DNA from: Bacillus marasmi
GTDB lineage: Bacteria > Bacillota > Bacilli > Bacillales > Cytobacillaceae
Length of the DNA stretch: 64,000 nt
NCBI RefSeq assembly: GCF_902168435.1
Contig: NZ_LR656167.1
Span: 1 to 64,000, forward strand
Direction: 5' to 3'
Shown here: in pieces, positions 26,696-35,688 of the stretch
Layout: each line of letters begins with the position of its first letter
Position numbering within the stretch: the first letter of the stretch is position 1
The notes under the pieces: model-generated
Database searches by the model: none
Told to the model about the DNA's origin: nothing
The model's input: the letters and a program-made list of their open reading frames with translations, nothing else
Made by a program: the position numbers and the translations under genes

Positions 26696-26785
26696 TTAAG
26701 CAAATAATAGATTCATTCTAAAAATTTCATTTTTCTTCTTTTTTCTTCATACATTGTGTTAAGGAGGAAGAAGGGAGAGAGATGT

Positions 26786-28201
26786 TTGAACCATTCGGAA
26801 CGCAAAGCGTTGGAGTATTCAATAGGTGAAATAACTGAGATTGCCAAAGGGTTTGGGTTGGATTTTTATCCGATGCGCTATGAAATATGCCCTTCAGAAA
26901 TCATTTATACATTTGGTGCGTACGGAATGCCAACAAGATTTTCCCATTGGAGCTTTGGAAAGCAATTTTATAAAATGAAGCTTCATTATGATTTTGGCTT
27001 ATCGAAAATTTATGAACTCGTTATTAATTCAGATCCGTGCTACGCGTTTTTGTTAGATTCCAATAGCTTGATTCAAAATAAATTAATTGTGGCGCATGTT
27101 CTTGCCCATTGCGATTTTTTCAAAAATAATATTCGCTTTCAAAATACAAAGAGAGATATGGTTGAAAGTATGGCTGCCACAGCTGACCGTATTCGGAAGT
27201 ATGAAATTCAATACGGAAAGCATGAAGTCGAAACCTTCTTAGACGCTGTACTGGCAATTGAGGAGCATATTGATCCGTCGTTAATGCGTCCAAAACTGGC
27301 ATGGTCTATTGATGAGGAGAATGTGGAATCAAGCGATGCTGTGCAAACTAGTCCTTATGATGATCTTTGGAATTTGGATAATAGTAAAAACGAGAAAAAG
27401 AGCGATTCGAAAAAAGTTCGAAAATTCCCACCACGTCCGGAAAAGGACTTGCTCCTGTTCATTGAATCATATAGTAGAGAATTAACGGAATGGCAGCGTG
27501 ACATCTTAACGATGATGCGGGAGGAAATGCTGTATTTCTGGCCGCAGCTTGAAACGAAAATTATGAATGAAGGCTGGGCTTCCTATTGGCATCAACGGAT
27601 TCTTCGTGAAATGGACTTAACACCGGGAGAGGCGATTGAATTTGCGAAATTAAACGCTGGGGTTGTTCAGCCATCGCGGACTGGGATTAATCCCTATTAC
27701 CTTGGTTTAAAGGTGTTGGAGGATATAGAAGAGCGTTATGATAATCCAACTGATGAAATGATTCGTCGTGGTGTTAAACCGGGATCTGGACGTGAAAAGC
27801 TATTTGAAGTCAGAGAGATTGAATCTGACATTTCATTCCTTCGTAATTATTTGACGAAGGACCTTGTTACCCGTGAGGATATGTATTTATTTCAGAAGCA
27901 AGGTAAGGATTATAAAATTGTTGATAAGCAGTGGGAGCATGTACGTGACCAGCTTGTCAGCATGAGAGTGAATGGGGGCTTCCCTTATATTACTGTTATT
28001 GATGGAGACTACTCGAGAAATGGGGAGCTATATTTAAAACATTGGTTTGAGGATATTGAGCTTGATGTGAAATATTTAGAAAAGGTGCTTCCGTACATCA
28101 ACCAGTTGTGGGGAAGACCAGTCCATTTGGAGACCGTTATTGAAGGTAGAACAATGCTTTATTCTTATGATGGAAAAGGGATACATCGTAAATATTTATA
28201 A
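26786..28201 (+). CDS. spoVR: stage V sporulation protein R
   Basis: The 471-residue protein is a SpoVR family member, required for spore cortex formation in B. subtilis. Conserved stretches include [35 protein letters not shown] and [17 protein letters not shown]. The reading frame has no ATG near its start; TTG at 26786, behind GGGAGAGA, begins the conserved N terminus. An out-of-frame ATG lies four bases upstream. The biochemical activity is not known. A terminator follows at 28209. Confidence 0.92.
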   Translation: MNHSERKALEYSIGEITEIAKGFGLDFYPMRYEICPSEIIYTFGAYGMPTRFSHWSFGKQFYKMKLHYDFGLSKIYELVINSDPCYAFLLDSNSLIQNKLIVAHVLAHCDFFKNNIRFQNTKRDMVESMAATADRIRKYEIQYGKHEVETFLDAVLAIEEHIDPSLMRPKLAWSIDEENVESSDAVQTSPYDDLWNLDNSKNEKKSDSKKVRKFPPRPEKDLLLFIESYSRELTEWQRDILTMMREEMLYFWPQLETKIMNEGWASYWHQRILREMDLTPGEAIEFAKLNAGVVQPSRTGINPYYLGLKVLEDIEERYDNPTDEMIRRGVKPGSGREKLFEVREIESDISFLRNYLTKDLVTREDMYLFQKQGKDYKIVDKQWEHVRDQLVSMRVNGGFPYITVIDGDYSRNGELYLKHWFEDIELDVKYLEKVLPYINQLWGRPVHLETVIEGRTMLYSYDGKGIHRKYL

Positions 28202-28208
28202 CACGTCA

Positions 28209-28241
28209 AAGGTGACCCGAAATAAGGGTCGCTTTTTTTTG
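28209..28241 (+). terminator. terminator of spoVR
   Basis: GTGACCC and GGGTCGC form a short stem with loop GAAATAA, followed by eight T. Confidence 0.75.
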
Positions 28242-28263
28242 GCATCATAAGAATAAAAGATAG

Positions 28264-28317
28264 TTGACAATCAAAAGTTTATTTGAATATCATATAATCA
28301 AAAGAACGTTTGAATAT
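28264..28317 (+). promoter_or_regulatory. cadC-cadA promoter with tandem CadC-type operators
   Basis: TTGACA (28264-28269) and TATCAT (28288-28293) are an 18-bp-spaced promoter candidate. Two copies of a TCAAA-N6-TTTGAATAT dyad lie at about 28271-28290 and 28298-28317, a 27-bp step, overlapping and following the promoter. They resemble the known CadC operator (TCAAATA..TATTTGA). One copy is the usual number. Confidence 0.7.
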
Positions 28318-28333
28318 AAGAGGAGTGGTTATA

Positions 28334-28702
28334 GTGAAGGAACATGATGTATGTGAAGTAACCTGTGTTGACGATGAAAAGGTAACCCGTGTTCGTTCAG
28401 CCATAAAAGACCACAATACGAATGAAGTAGCCAAAATCTTCAAGGCGCTTTCTGATGATACTAGACTTAAAATTGCTGTCTCATTAACACTAGAAGATGA
28501 GCTTTGCGTTTGTGACGTTGCAAATATCATTGGCTCTTCGGTTGCTACAGCCTCTCATCATCTTCGATTGCTTCGTAATTTGGGGATTGCTAAGTTTCGC
28601 AAAGAAGGAAAACTTGTATATTATTCGATTGATGACGAGCATGTACTTCAACTGATTCAACTAGCCTTCACTCATCAGAAGGAGGTGGAGAATCGTGTCT
28701 GA
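28334..28702 (+). CDS. cadC: CadC-type ArsR/SmtB metal-sensing repressor
   Basis: The 122-residue winged-helix repressor starts at GTG behind AAGAGGAG. Metal-sensing cysteines of the CadC alpha3N site are seen: two in the N-terminal arm (HDVCEVTC) and two in ELCVCDV. The DNA-binding helix is in SSVATASHHLRLLRNLGI. Cd, Pb or Zn binding releases it from its operator. It overlaps the ATPase gene by 8 bp, as in classical cad operons. Confidence 0.93.
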   Translation: MKEHDVCEVTCVDDEKVTRVRSAIKDHNTNEVAKIFKALSDDTRLKIAVSLTLEDELCVCDVANIIGSSVATASHHLRLLRNLGIAKFRKEGKLVYYSIDDEHVLQLIQLAFTHQKEVENRV

Positions 28703-30833
28703 AGAAACTGAAAAGCATAACGTCAAAACAGTATATCGTGTTCAAGGTTTTTCTTGAGCAAGCTGTGCGAAAAAGTTCGAAACGAACGTAAAACACCTGG
28801 ATGGTGTTTCTGATGCAATGGTAAACTTTGGTGCAGCAAAATTAACGGTGTATGGAGATACAACGATTGAACAGCTTGAAAAGGCAGGGGCATTTGAAAA
28901 TTTACAAGTGATTCCTGAAAAACAGCAATTCCAACAAAAACAAGAGCCATTTTTGAAAAAGCATGCGACTGTGCTAGTTTCATTCCTATTTTTAGTGCTT
29001 GGTTGGATATTGGGGAACTTGTACGGTGAAGGGGATATAGTTTCGATAGGGGCTTATGCTGTTTCGATTTTAATTGGTGGTTATCGCCTTTTTAAAACAG
29101 GGATAATGAATTTAGTCCAGTTACAATTTGATATGAAAACATTAATGACCATAGCGGTAATTGGTGCTGCTTTAATTGGAGAATGGGGTGAAGGTGCTAC
29201 AGTTGTCATTCTTTTTGCAATAAGTGAAGCCCTTGAAACCTATTCGATGGATAAGGCACGTAATTCGATTCGCTTATTAATGGACATTGCGCCGAAAGAA
29301 GCTTTAATCCGCAGAGGAAATCGCGAAATAACAATAGAAGTTGATGATATTGATATTAATGACATCATGATTGTAAAGCCTGGTCAAAAGATCGCGATGG
29401 ATGGAGTAATAGTAAAAGGTGTTTCAACGGTTAATCAAGCAGCGATTACTGGTGAATCTGTTCCGGTTGCAAAAATGATTGATGATGAAGTGTTTGCAGG
29501 AACATTAAATGAAGAGGGATTTTTGGAGGTCCGAGTTACTAAACACGTAGAAGATACAACCATTGCAAAAATCATTCATCTAGTTGAGGAGGCCCAGGCA
29601 GAGCGGGCACCTTCACAGGCTTTTGTTGATCGTTTTGCTAAGTACTATACACCCATAATTATGTTGGTTGCGTTAGGGGTGGCTATCATTCCGCCATTAT
29701 TATTTGGAGCAAGCTGGGACAAATGGATTTATCAAGGCTTGGCTGCATTGGTAGTCGGATGTCCTTGTGCGCTTGTTATTTCTACCCCAGTAGCCATTGT
29801 CACGGCCATTGGTAATGCAGCCAAACATGGTGTTTTAATCAAAGGCGGAATCCATTTGGAGCAAATGGGTGTGATTCGAGCAATCGCCTTTGACAAAACT
29901 GGTACATTAACAAAAGGAGCTCCAGCTGTTACAGATTTTTTAACATTTGGCACTAGCAATCCGGTAGACATTTTAGCAATCATTACAGCAATCGAAAAGG
30001 GATCTCAGCATCCGTTAGCTTCAGCAATTATCAAAAAAGCAGAAGCTGAGAATTGCGATTATCAACATCTTCATGTTGAGGAATTTGCTTCGTTAACAGG
30101 TAAAGGAATTAAAGCGAAAGTGAACGGAACGGATTATTTAGTTGGTAATCCAGGATTATTTGCAGAAACTTTACCAAATCCAATTCAACCTAAACTACTT
30201 AGCCAAATATCTGAATGGCAAAATCAAGGTAAAACAGTTATGATGGCTGGAACAACCATGGAGATCCTTGCGTTGATTGCGGTAGCTGATGAAATGCGTG
30301 AAAATTGTCATCAAGTTATCAAAACTTTACATTCAATTGGTATTCAAAAAACGATCATGCTTACAGGTGATAATCAAGGCACAGCAGTAGCGATTGGTAA
30401 GCAAGCTGGTGTAAAGGAAGTTAAATCTGATTTACTCCCACAAGATAAGTTGAAATATATTAAAGAGCTTCGAGCTAAATATAACCATGTAGCCATGGTT
30501 GGAGACGGTGTTAACGATGCACCGGCCTTGGCGGCTGCGTCTATAGGGATTGCGATGGGGGGAGCGGGAACTGATACCGCCCTTGAAACAGCAGACATCG
30601 CACTGATGGCTGATGATCTAGGTAAATTGCCATTTACATTGAAGCTTAGTCGCAAAGCTTTAGCTATTATTAAACAAAACATTACATTCTCATTGGGGAT
30701 CAAGCTACTTGCTTTGCTATTAGTCGTTCCGGGCTGGCTTACCCTTTGGATTGCAATTTTTGCCGACATGGGAGCAACCTTAATCGTAACCTTAAACGGC
30801 TTAAGATTACTGCGGGTATATGATAAAAAATAA
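28695..30833 (+). CDS. cadA: CadA-type Cd/Zn/Pb P1B-ATPase with in-frame TGA at the metal-site Cys codon
   Basis: The full reading frame begins at GTG 28695 (AAGGAGG site, 8-bp overlap with cadC). It encodes an N-terminal HMA metal-binding domain, but codon 21 is TGA (28755-28757) exactly where the first Cys of the GFTCxxC motif belongs: [14 protein letters not shown]. Homology continues in the same frame on both sides. The rest is a normal P1B ATPase: GESVP, the CPC motif in [10 protein letters not shown], phosphorylated DKTGTLT, and [10 protein letters not shown], 712 codons in all. Either UGA is read as selenocysteine, or the site is a nonsense mutation or sequence error. The first in-frame ATG after it (28818) would give a 671-residue pump lacking most of the HMA domain. 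Confidence 0.88.
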
Positions 30834-30849
30834 TAAAGTAAATAATAAA

Positions 30850-30895
30850 TGGCGTGTAAACTATACGTAAGTTTATACACGCCATTTTTTTATGT
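30850..30895 (+). terminator. terminator of cadC-cadA
   Basis: ATGGCGTGTAAACT and AGTTTATACACGCCAT pair with one bulge around a 5-nt loop, followed by seven T. Confidence 0.88.
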
Positions 30896-31063
30896 TTAAG
30901 GCGTTTTTTTGAATTCATAATAAAAATCATTGTAAACGAAAATTCAGCATTACTTTCATGATATACTAACTAAATAAAAAGTTTTATTGGAATGTCATGA
31001 TTTGATAGTATGCTATAGATGTGGTTTTGATATTTTGAAATATTTTCAACTAAGAGAGAGGTT

Positions 31064-32161
31064 ATGAAAGTGCGTTTAGTTTCAATTGGGAATTGCTACC
31101 CCGGGATGGTAGTTGGGAAACCCATTTATACAGAACGGGGAAATGTTCTGTTAGCTTCTGGAGTAACGCTCACAGATGGAATGATTAATCGCTTAAAACG
31201 CAGAAATGTATCAGTTTTATATATTCGAGATGGTCTAACCGATGATATAGAAATTGATGATGGTGTACCAATTGAACTGCGGGCAGAGGCAAATATTCGA
31301 ATTAAAGAAACCTTTGACGAATTAATAAAAGGTAATAGACGTGATGGGAAAAAAATTAGGCATTTCAATATCGAGAAAGTTCAAAGCGTTCTGGATAGTT
31401 TAGTAAAAGAAGTTCAAAAATCTAAGAATGTATCAAAGTTATTAACTGATGTGTATATTCATGATGACTATACATACGCACATTGTACAAATGTTACAAT
31501 CTATTCATTGGCCATGGCAGTCGAATTAAAAATGACTAGAGGAGAAATGAATATTGTTGGCATGGGAGCTATGATGCATGACATAGGGAAAATTCTAATT
31601 CCTAAAGATATTCTTAATAAAAAGGGAAAGTTGTCACCTGAAGAATTTGAAGTGATTAAGCAACATAGCGAATTTGGTTGGGAAATTCTTCGGAATGAGC
31701 CATCTGTTAATAATCTATCTGCAAATTGTGCATACCAACACCATGAGAAGTTAGACGGATCAGGCTATCCTCGAGGTATAAAAGGAGAAGAAATCTCTCG
31801 TTATGCTCGGCATTTAGCTGTTGCCGATGTATTCGATGCCCTAACTTCCAATCGAAGTTACCGAAGCGCGATGCTCCCTCATGAAGCAATGGAAATATTA
31901 TATACAGGAACTCACTCACAATTTGATCCTTATTATTTAAAAGCTTTCCAAAAAGCCGTTGCTACATACCCTGTCGGTGTAACCGTCACCTTAAGTTCTG
32001 GAGAAACGGCTGTTGTTACGGAATATAAATTTAACTATCCTGATCGTCCTACGGTTCGAGTGATTAAAGATTCACACGGAAACAATGTGGATAAACCATA
32101 TGAAATCGCCCTATCAAATCAATTAAATATTACAATCACAGGATGCGACGCTATTCTTTAA
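31064..32161 (+). CDS. HD-GYP domain protein (putative c-di-GMP phosphodiesterase)
   Basis: The 365-residue protein has an N-terminal segment (about residues 1-110) and then an HD-GYP domain. The HD pair is in GAMMHDIGKILIPKDIL; further metal and substrate motifs are KQHSEFGWEIL, YQHHEKLDGSGYPRGIKGEEI and VADVFDALTSNR. HD-GYP enzymes with a full motif hydrolyse cyclic di-GMP or related dinucleotides. It stands alone behind AGAGAGG and is followed by a terminator. Confidence 0.9.
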   Translation: MKVRLVSIGNCYPGMVVGKPIYTERGNVLLASGVTLTDGMINRLKRRNVSVLYIRDGLTDDIEIDDGVPIELRAEANIRIKETFDELIKGNRRDGKKIRHFNIEKVQSVLDSLVKEVQKSKNVSKLLTDVYIHDDYTYAHCTNVTIYSLAMAVELKMTRGEMNIVGMGAMMHDIGKILIPKDILNKKGKLSPEEFEVIKQHSEFGWEILRNEPSVNNLSANCAYQHHEKLDGSGYPRGIKGEEISRYARHLAVADVFDALTSNRSYRSAMLPHEAMEILYTGTHSQFDPYYLKAFQKAVATYPVGVTVTLSSGETAVVTEYKFNYPDRPTVRVIKDSHGNNVDKPYEIALSNQLNITITGCDAIL

Positions 32162-32164
32162 TAA

Positions 32165-32199
32165 AATGAGGATTCCTTTATCGAGGAACCTCTTTTTTA
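32165..32199. terminator. terminator between convergent HD-GYP and kimA genes
   Basis: GAGG-ATTCC and GGAACCTC form the stem, with six T on the plus side. Confidence 0.75.
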
Positions 32200-34020
32200 C
32201 TATTCCTTCAAATGGAACGGCAAGGTTGATACGACTATATCTTTTTTCCAAATTAAATAAAAGCGCAGGAACACTGCAGTTTGGTTATGCAACAATACAT
32301 GCCACCATTTTCTAGTAATAAATTGTGGCATTAAAATCGTAATAAAGGTTCCTTGCGGATGGTTCTCGGGCTTTTCTAAGTATTCCAAGAGCGGGTCTAA
32401 AATCGTCCGATAGGGTGAATAAACGACATCTAGCTTAATCTCTGGATACCATTTTTTCCAATGTTCCCTTACGATTTGTTCTTGTTCTTGACTAAAGACT
32501 ACCGAAAAAGCAGTAATATCAGTTGCGATAGATTTTGCATAAACAATGGATTGATCAACGGTTTTGCTTATGCCTGAAATAGGAACAATTACCCTAGTTG
32601 GAGGAATTTCCGTTTCCAGTCTTTGATGCAGTGCTAATTGATTCCCTAGTTTTATATAGTGCTCTTTGATATTATTAAAGACCCAAACGAGTAAAGGGAT
32701 GGTAATAATGATAAGCCAGGCTCCTGATGTGAATTTTGCAACAGCAGTAATAATCGTGACTACGGCTGTTGTTATTGTCCCCAGGGCAATTACACCAATT
32801 TCATAAATGCGATGTTTCTCCGCCCAAAGCTTCTTTACTAATCCGTATTGTCCTATTGTAAAGGAAAGAAAGACTCCAACTGCATATAAAGGAATTAAAG
32901 CGTGTGTATCACCTGAAAAAATGAGTACCAAAAAGCAGGCTAGCAAGCTAAGCAAAATGATTCCGTTAGAGAAAACAAGTCGATCGCCTCGAGCAGCTAA
33001 ACTACGGGGAAGATATCCGTCCTTGGCAATGATTGAAACAAGCTGCGGGAATCCAGCAAAGCTCGTATTGGCAGCGAGTACTAAAATCAACATGGTGACA
33101 ATTTGAAAGAAGAAGAAGACAATTCCGTTACCAAATATCCCTGATGCAATCTGTGAAATAACCGTTTTATTTTCAACAGGTGCAATCCCGAGTCCTGCAG
33201 ATAGGAAGGTAATTCCAAGAAACATGGTTCCTAACAAAATAGACATCCAAATTAAGGTGTAAGCTGCGTTTTTTGAACTATTGGGTCGGAAAGAAGGTAC
33301 CCCATTACTAATCGCTTCCACACCAGTCATTGCAGAGCAACCAGATGAAAAAGCTCGAGCCAAAATATAAATAAGCCCAGCTGTTGAAGTACTCTCCAGT
33401 GATGCTTGGTCCGAATTATGACCGTAGCCTGTCCAGCCTTCAGTTAATAGATGAACCCCCCCAAAGATTAGCAAAATCAAGACTGAAAGGATAAAGACAT
33501 ATGTTGGATAAGCAAATACAGTTGCCGATTCACGGATACCTCTTAAATTTAAAATCATTAATATGAAGATAAAACATACCGCTAGTTCGACTCTCCAATA
33601 GAGTAAGCTAGGAAAAGCTGAAATCAATGCTGCTACTCCGGAAGAAATACTAACTGCTACTGTAAGCACATAATCAATCATTAATGCAGAACCGGCAACT
33701 AAACTGGTTTTTGTTCCAATATGTTCGCGGGCGACTATATAAGCTCCTCCACCAGTAGGAAAGGAGAAAATTATATGACGATAGCTGATTGTGACAATTA
33801 GCAATAGTCCCAGAATGGTTAATGAAATAGGTATTGAATAGAAGAATGTGCCAATACCTATAATTGAAAGAACGAGTAGTATTTCTTCGGTCGCATATGC
33901 AACAGAAGAGAGTGCATCGGAAGAAAAGACGGCTAACGCTTTCCATTTCGGCAATTTTTCTTCTGATAACTTAGTGGTTTCCATAGGCTGTCCGATTAAG
34001 ATTCGTTTTAGCAACGCCAT
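32200..34020 (-). CDS. kimA: APC-family potassium importer, KimA (YdaO) type
   Basis: The 606-residue protein has about twelve membrane spans (to residue 455 or so) and a C-terminal cytosolic UspA-like domain (PTRVIVPISGISKTVDQSIVYAKSI), the layout and length of KimA. The N-terminal signature KALAVFSSDALSSVAYATEEIL and the FPTGGGAYIVAREHIG loop are typical. KimA is a proton-coupled K+ importer inhibited by c-di-AMP in B. subtilis. The start is the ATG at 34020 behind AGGGGG; the frame is open upstream only by chance. The leader shows no clear ydaO-type riboswitch. Confidence 0.82.
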   Translation of the reverse strand: MALLKRILIGQPMETTKLSEEKLPKWKALAVFSSDALSSVAYATEEILLVLSIIGIGTFFYSIPISLTILGLLLIVTISYRHIIFSFPTGGGAYIVAREHIGTKTSLVAGSALMIDYVLTVAVSISSGVAALISAFPSLLYWRVELAVCFIFILMILNLRGIRESATVFAYPTYVFILSVLILLIFGGVHLLTEGWTGYGHNSDQASLESTSTAGLIYILARAFSSGCSAMTGVEAISNGVPSFRPNSSKNAAYTLIWMSILLGTMFLGITFLSAGLGIAPVENKTVISQIASGIFGNGIVFFFFQIVTMLILVLAANTSFAGFPQLVSIIAKDGYLPRSLAARGDRLVFSNGIILLSLLACFLVLIFSGDTHALIPLYAVGVFLSFTIGQYGLVKKLWAEKHRIYEIGVIALGTITTAVVTIITAVAKFTSGAWLIIITIPLLVWVFNNIKEHYIKLGNQLALHQRLETEIPPTRVIVPISGISKTVDQSIVYAKSIATDITAFSVVFSQEQEQIVREHWKKWYPEIKLDVVYSPYRTILDPLLEYLEKPENHPQGTFITILMPQFITRKWWHVLLHNQTAVFLRFYLIWKKDIVVSTLPFHLKE

Positions 34021-34323
34021 GACAAATAGCCCCCTAGTAGTGTGGTAAGGGAGCGCGTCTCTATGTTTGATGTGATAATTTGTCAATTCCCGGTAATCTG
34101 GGAGTGGATAATATGTAGGGAATTTGGATTCTAACCTAGAGAAGAATCGCCCCAAATATCCTGAATGGTTTTTTATTTTAATATAATAGTACTCCTGAAT
34201 TATTACAATGTAAATGATGAAATGTACGTATTTTTTCAACCAAATGTTGATGAAAGGTTGCAGTTAAGATTTTACCCATGTAAACTGAACATATTGGACA
34301 AAAATAATTTAATAGGTGATACA
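34021..34323. other. divergent intergenic region between kimA and dedA-like gene
   Basis: The roughly 300-bp region must hold both promoters. On the minus strand it contains a GATTCT..AGAATC hairpin and an AATTCCC..GGGAATT inverted repeat. The conserved blocks of the ydaO (c-di-AMP) riboswitch were looked for and not found convincingly. Nothing else is assigned. Confidence 0.4.
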
Positions 34324-34941
34324 ATGAAGGACTTTATATTAACGATCTTGATGGCACTTACAGATTTGGGTTATTTTGGAATTGCGATTGGTTTAATGAT
34401 AGAAATCATTCCAAGTGAAATTGTGCTTGGATATGGTGGGTATATGATTTCGTTAGGTAAAATATCATGGGTGGGCGCAGTTGTTGCTGGAACTATAGGT
34501 GGGACACTAGCGCAATTGTTTTTATATTGGTTAGGTTATTATGGTGGAAGACCATTTTTAGAGAAATACGGTAAGTATATATTGATTAATAAAAAGCAAA
34601 TTGATATATCTGAAAAGTGGTTTGAGAAATACGGTACAGGGGTTATTTTTACAGCTAGATTTATTCCTGTTGTTCGTCATGCTATTTCTATTCCAGCTGG
34701 AATCGCTAAAATGTCTGCAATGAAATTCACCTTTTACACTGTTGCAGCGATTATTCCTTGGACGATTCTATTCTTGTATCTCGGTACTGTATTAGGTAGC
34801 AATTGGGCAGATATTAAGCATTATGCTGAGCCGTATATTATGCCGATAATAATTGGAGCAGTAGTACTTGGGGTTGCTTATTTCCTTGTAAAAAGAAAGC
34901 TCAACGTTAGCCCTAAAACAAAACCTGACACCATTCAATAA
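34324..34941 (+). CDS. DedA family membrane protein
   Basis: The 205-residue protein has the DedA (SNARE-associated/VTT) signature: IPSEIVLGYGGYMIS with a conserved acidic residue, and FTARFIPVVRHAISIPAGIAKM with the paired arginines. It has about four to five spans or re-entrant loops. DedA proteins include undecaprenyl-phosphate and phosphatidylethanolamine flippases in Bacillus; which branch this is cannot be fixed by eye. The ATG at 34324 after GGTGATACA is preferred over an upstream extension. A terminator follows at 34946. Confidence 0.87.
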   Translation: MKDFILTILMALTDLGYFGIAIGLMIEIIPSEIVLGYGGYMISLGKISWVGAVVAGTIGGTLAQLFLYWLGYYGGRPFLEKYGKYILINKKQIDISEKWFEKYGTGVIFTARFIPVVRHAISIPAGIAKMSAMKFTFYTVAAIIPWTILFLYLGTVLGSNWADIKHYAEPYIMPIIIGAVVLGVAYFLVKRKLNVSPKTKPDTIQ

Positions 34942-34945
34942 AAAT

Positions 34946-34977
34946 TAAAAGGCTGTCTCTGATGAGACAGCCTTTTC
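34946..34977. terminator. bidirectional terminator
   Basis: AAAAGGCTGTCTC and GAGACAGCCTTTT form a perfect stem around TGAT between convergent genes. Confidence 0.93.
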
Positions 34978-35522
34978 TAAATTGTTTTCGCGGTAAAGCC
35001 CGGTGCTTTTGGAATTTTGACCGATAATATAGTTCCTTGTCCTTGTTGACTAACTACCTCAATTTTCCCCTTCATAGAGTTGATTACATCAGTCCCAGGC
35101 AAAATGCTATTAAGCTTTTTTATCTGCTCATTTGTAAAACACCGTCCGTTGTGCTCAATGACAATTAAAATAGAAGATAGCATTTCATGGACAGCAATTT
35201 CAATACTTCCGTTTTGTGAAGCATCAAGACCGTTTTTAACCAAATTTAGCAAAGCGAGATGGAAATTATTTCGATTTCCTTTGATGAAGGTTGCTTGTTC
35301 TAAGGTTGAGTAGTATTTAATTTTAATATCTTGGTGTGTGGAAGTTGAGTGGACAGACTTGATAACAGTATCGAGTTCTTCATTAATATCTAGTAAGCTA
35401 TGGTCGGTCAAATGGACTTTACTTGATTGTCTTGTTTTTATTTGTATGATAAAAATCAATATAGTTATGATGGCAGCTAGGAATACCCAAAAGGCAATTG
35501 AAATCTGCGCGAAAATATTCAA
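34977..35522 (-). CDS. membrane-anchored degenerate HATPase (GHKL) protein
   Basis: The 181-residue protein starts at TTG 35522 behind AAGGAGG. One membrane span (about residues 5-27) is followed by a short linker and an HATPase_c domain with a good N box (ALLNLVKNGLDAS) and a C-terminal GQGTILSVKIPK. The usual DxGxG motif is replaced by EHNGRCF, and the second G box is absent. There is no phosphoacceptor histidine. It may be a decayed sensor kinase or a non-phosphorylating partner that binds other kinases or ATP. No response regulator is adjacent. Confidence 0.65.
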   Translation of the reverse strand: MNIFAQISIAFWVFLAAIITILIFIIQIKTRQSSKVHLTDHSLLDINEELDTVIKSVHSTSTHQDIKIKYYSTLEQATFIKGNRNNFHLALLNLVKNGLDASQNGSIEIAVHEMLSSILIVIEHNGRCFTNEQIKKLNSILPGTDVINSMKGKIEVVSQQGQGTILSVKIPKAPGFTAKTI

Positions 35523-35652
35523 TGATGATAACCTCCTTATATTGAAAGAGTTGTTATTAAGACAATTATAAGGAAATATAAAATCTATTTCTGTCATCTA
35601 TGTCACAATGTTGTAAAAAAATATCTGTATAATGTTCAAATGTTTAATAAAT

Positions 35653-35688
35653 CAAAAAAAAAACGGCTGACATGAGTCAACCGTTAAA
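35653..35688 (-). terminator. terminator of the CNNM-family gene
   Basis: On the minus strand AACGGTTGACT and GTCAGCCGTT pair imperfectly (loop CAT), followed by more than eight T. Confidence 0.8.

Noticed and set aside
28818-30833. CadA starting at the ATG 28818 as the natural gene
   Set aside because: It cuts the HMA domain in half and has no ribosome site; homology and the cadC overlap place the true start at 28695.
34021-34200. ydaO-type c-di-AMP riboswitch before kimA
   Set aside because: A TTGGGG followed by a GATTC stretch is vaguely similar, but the other conserved blocks of the class are not found.
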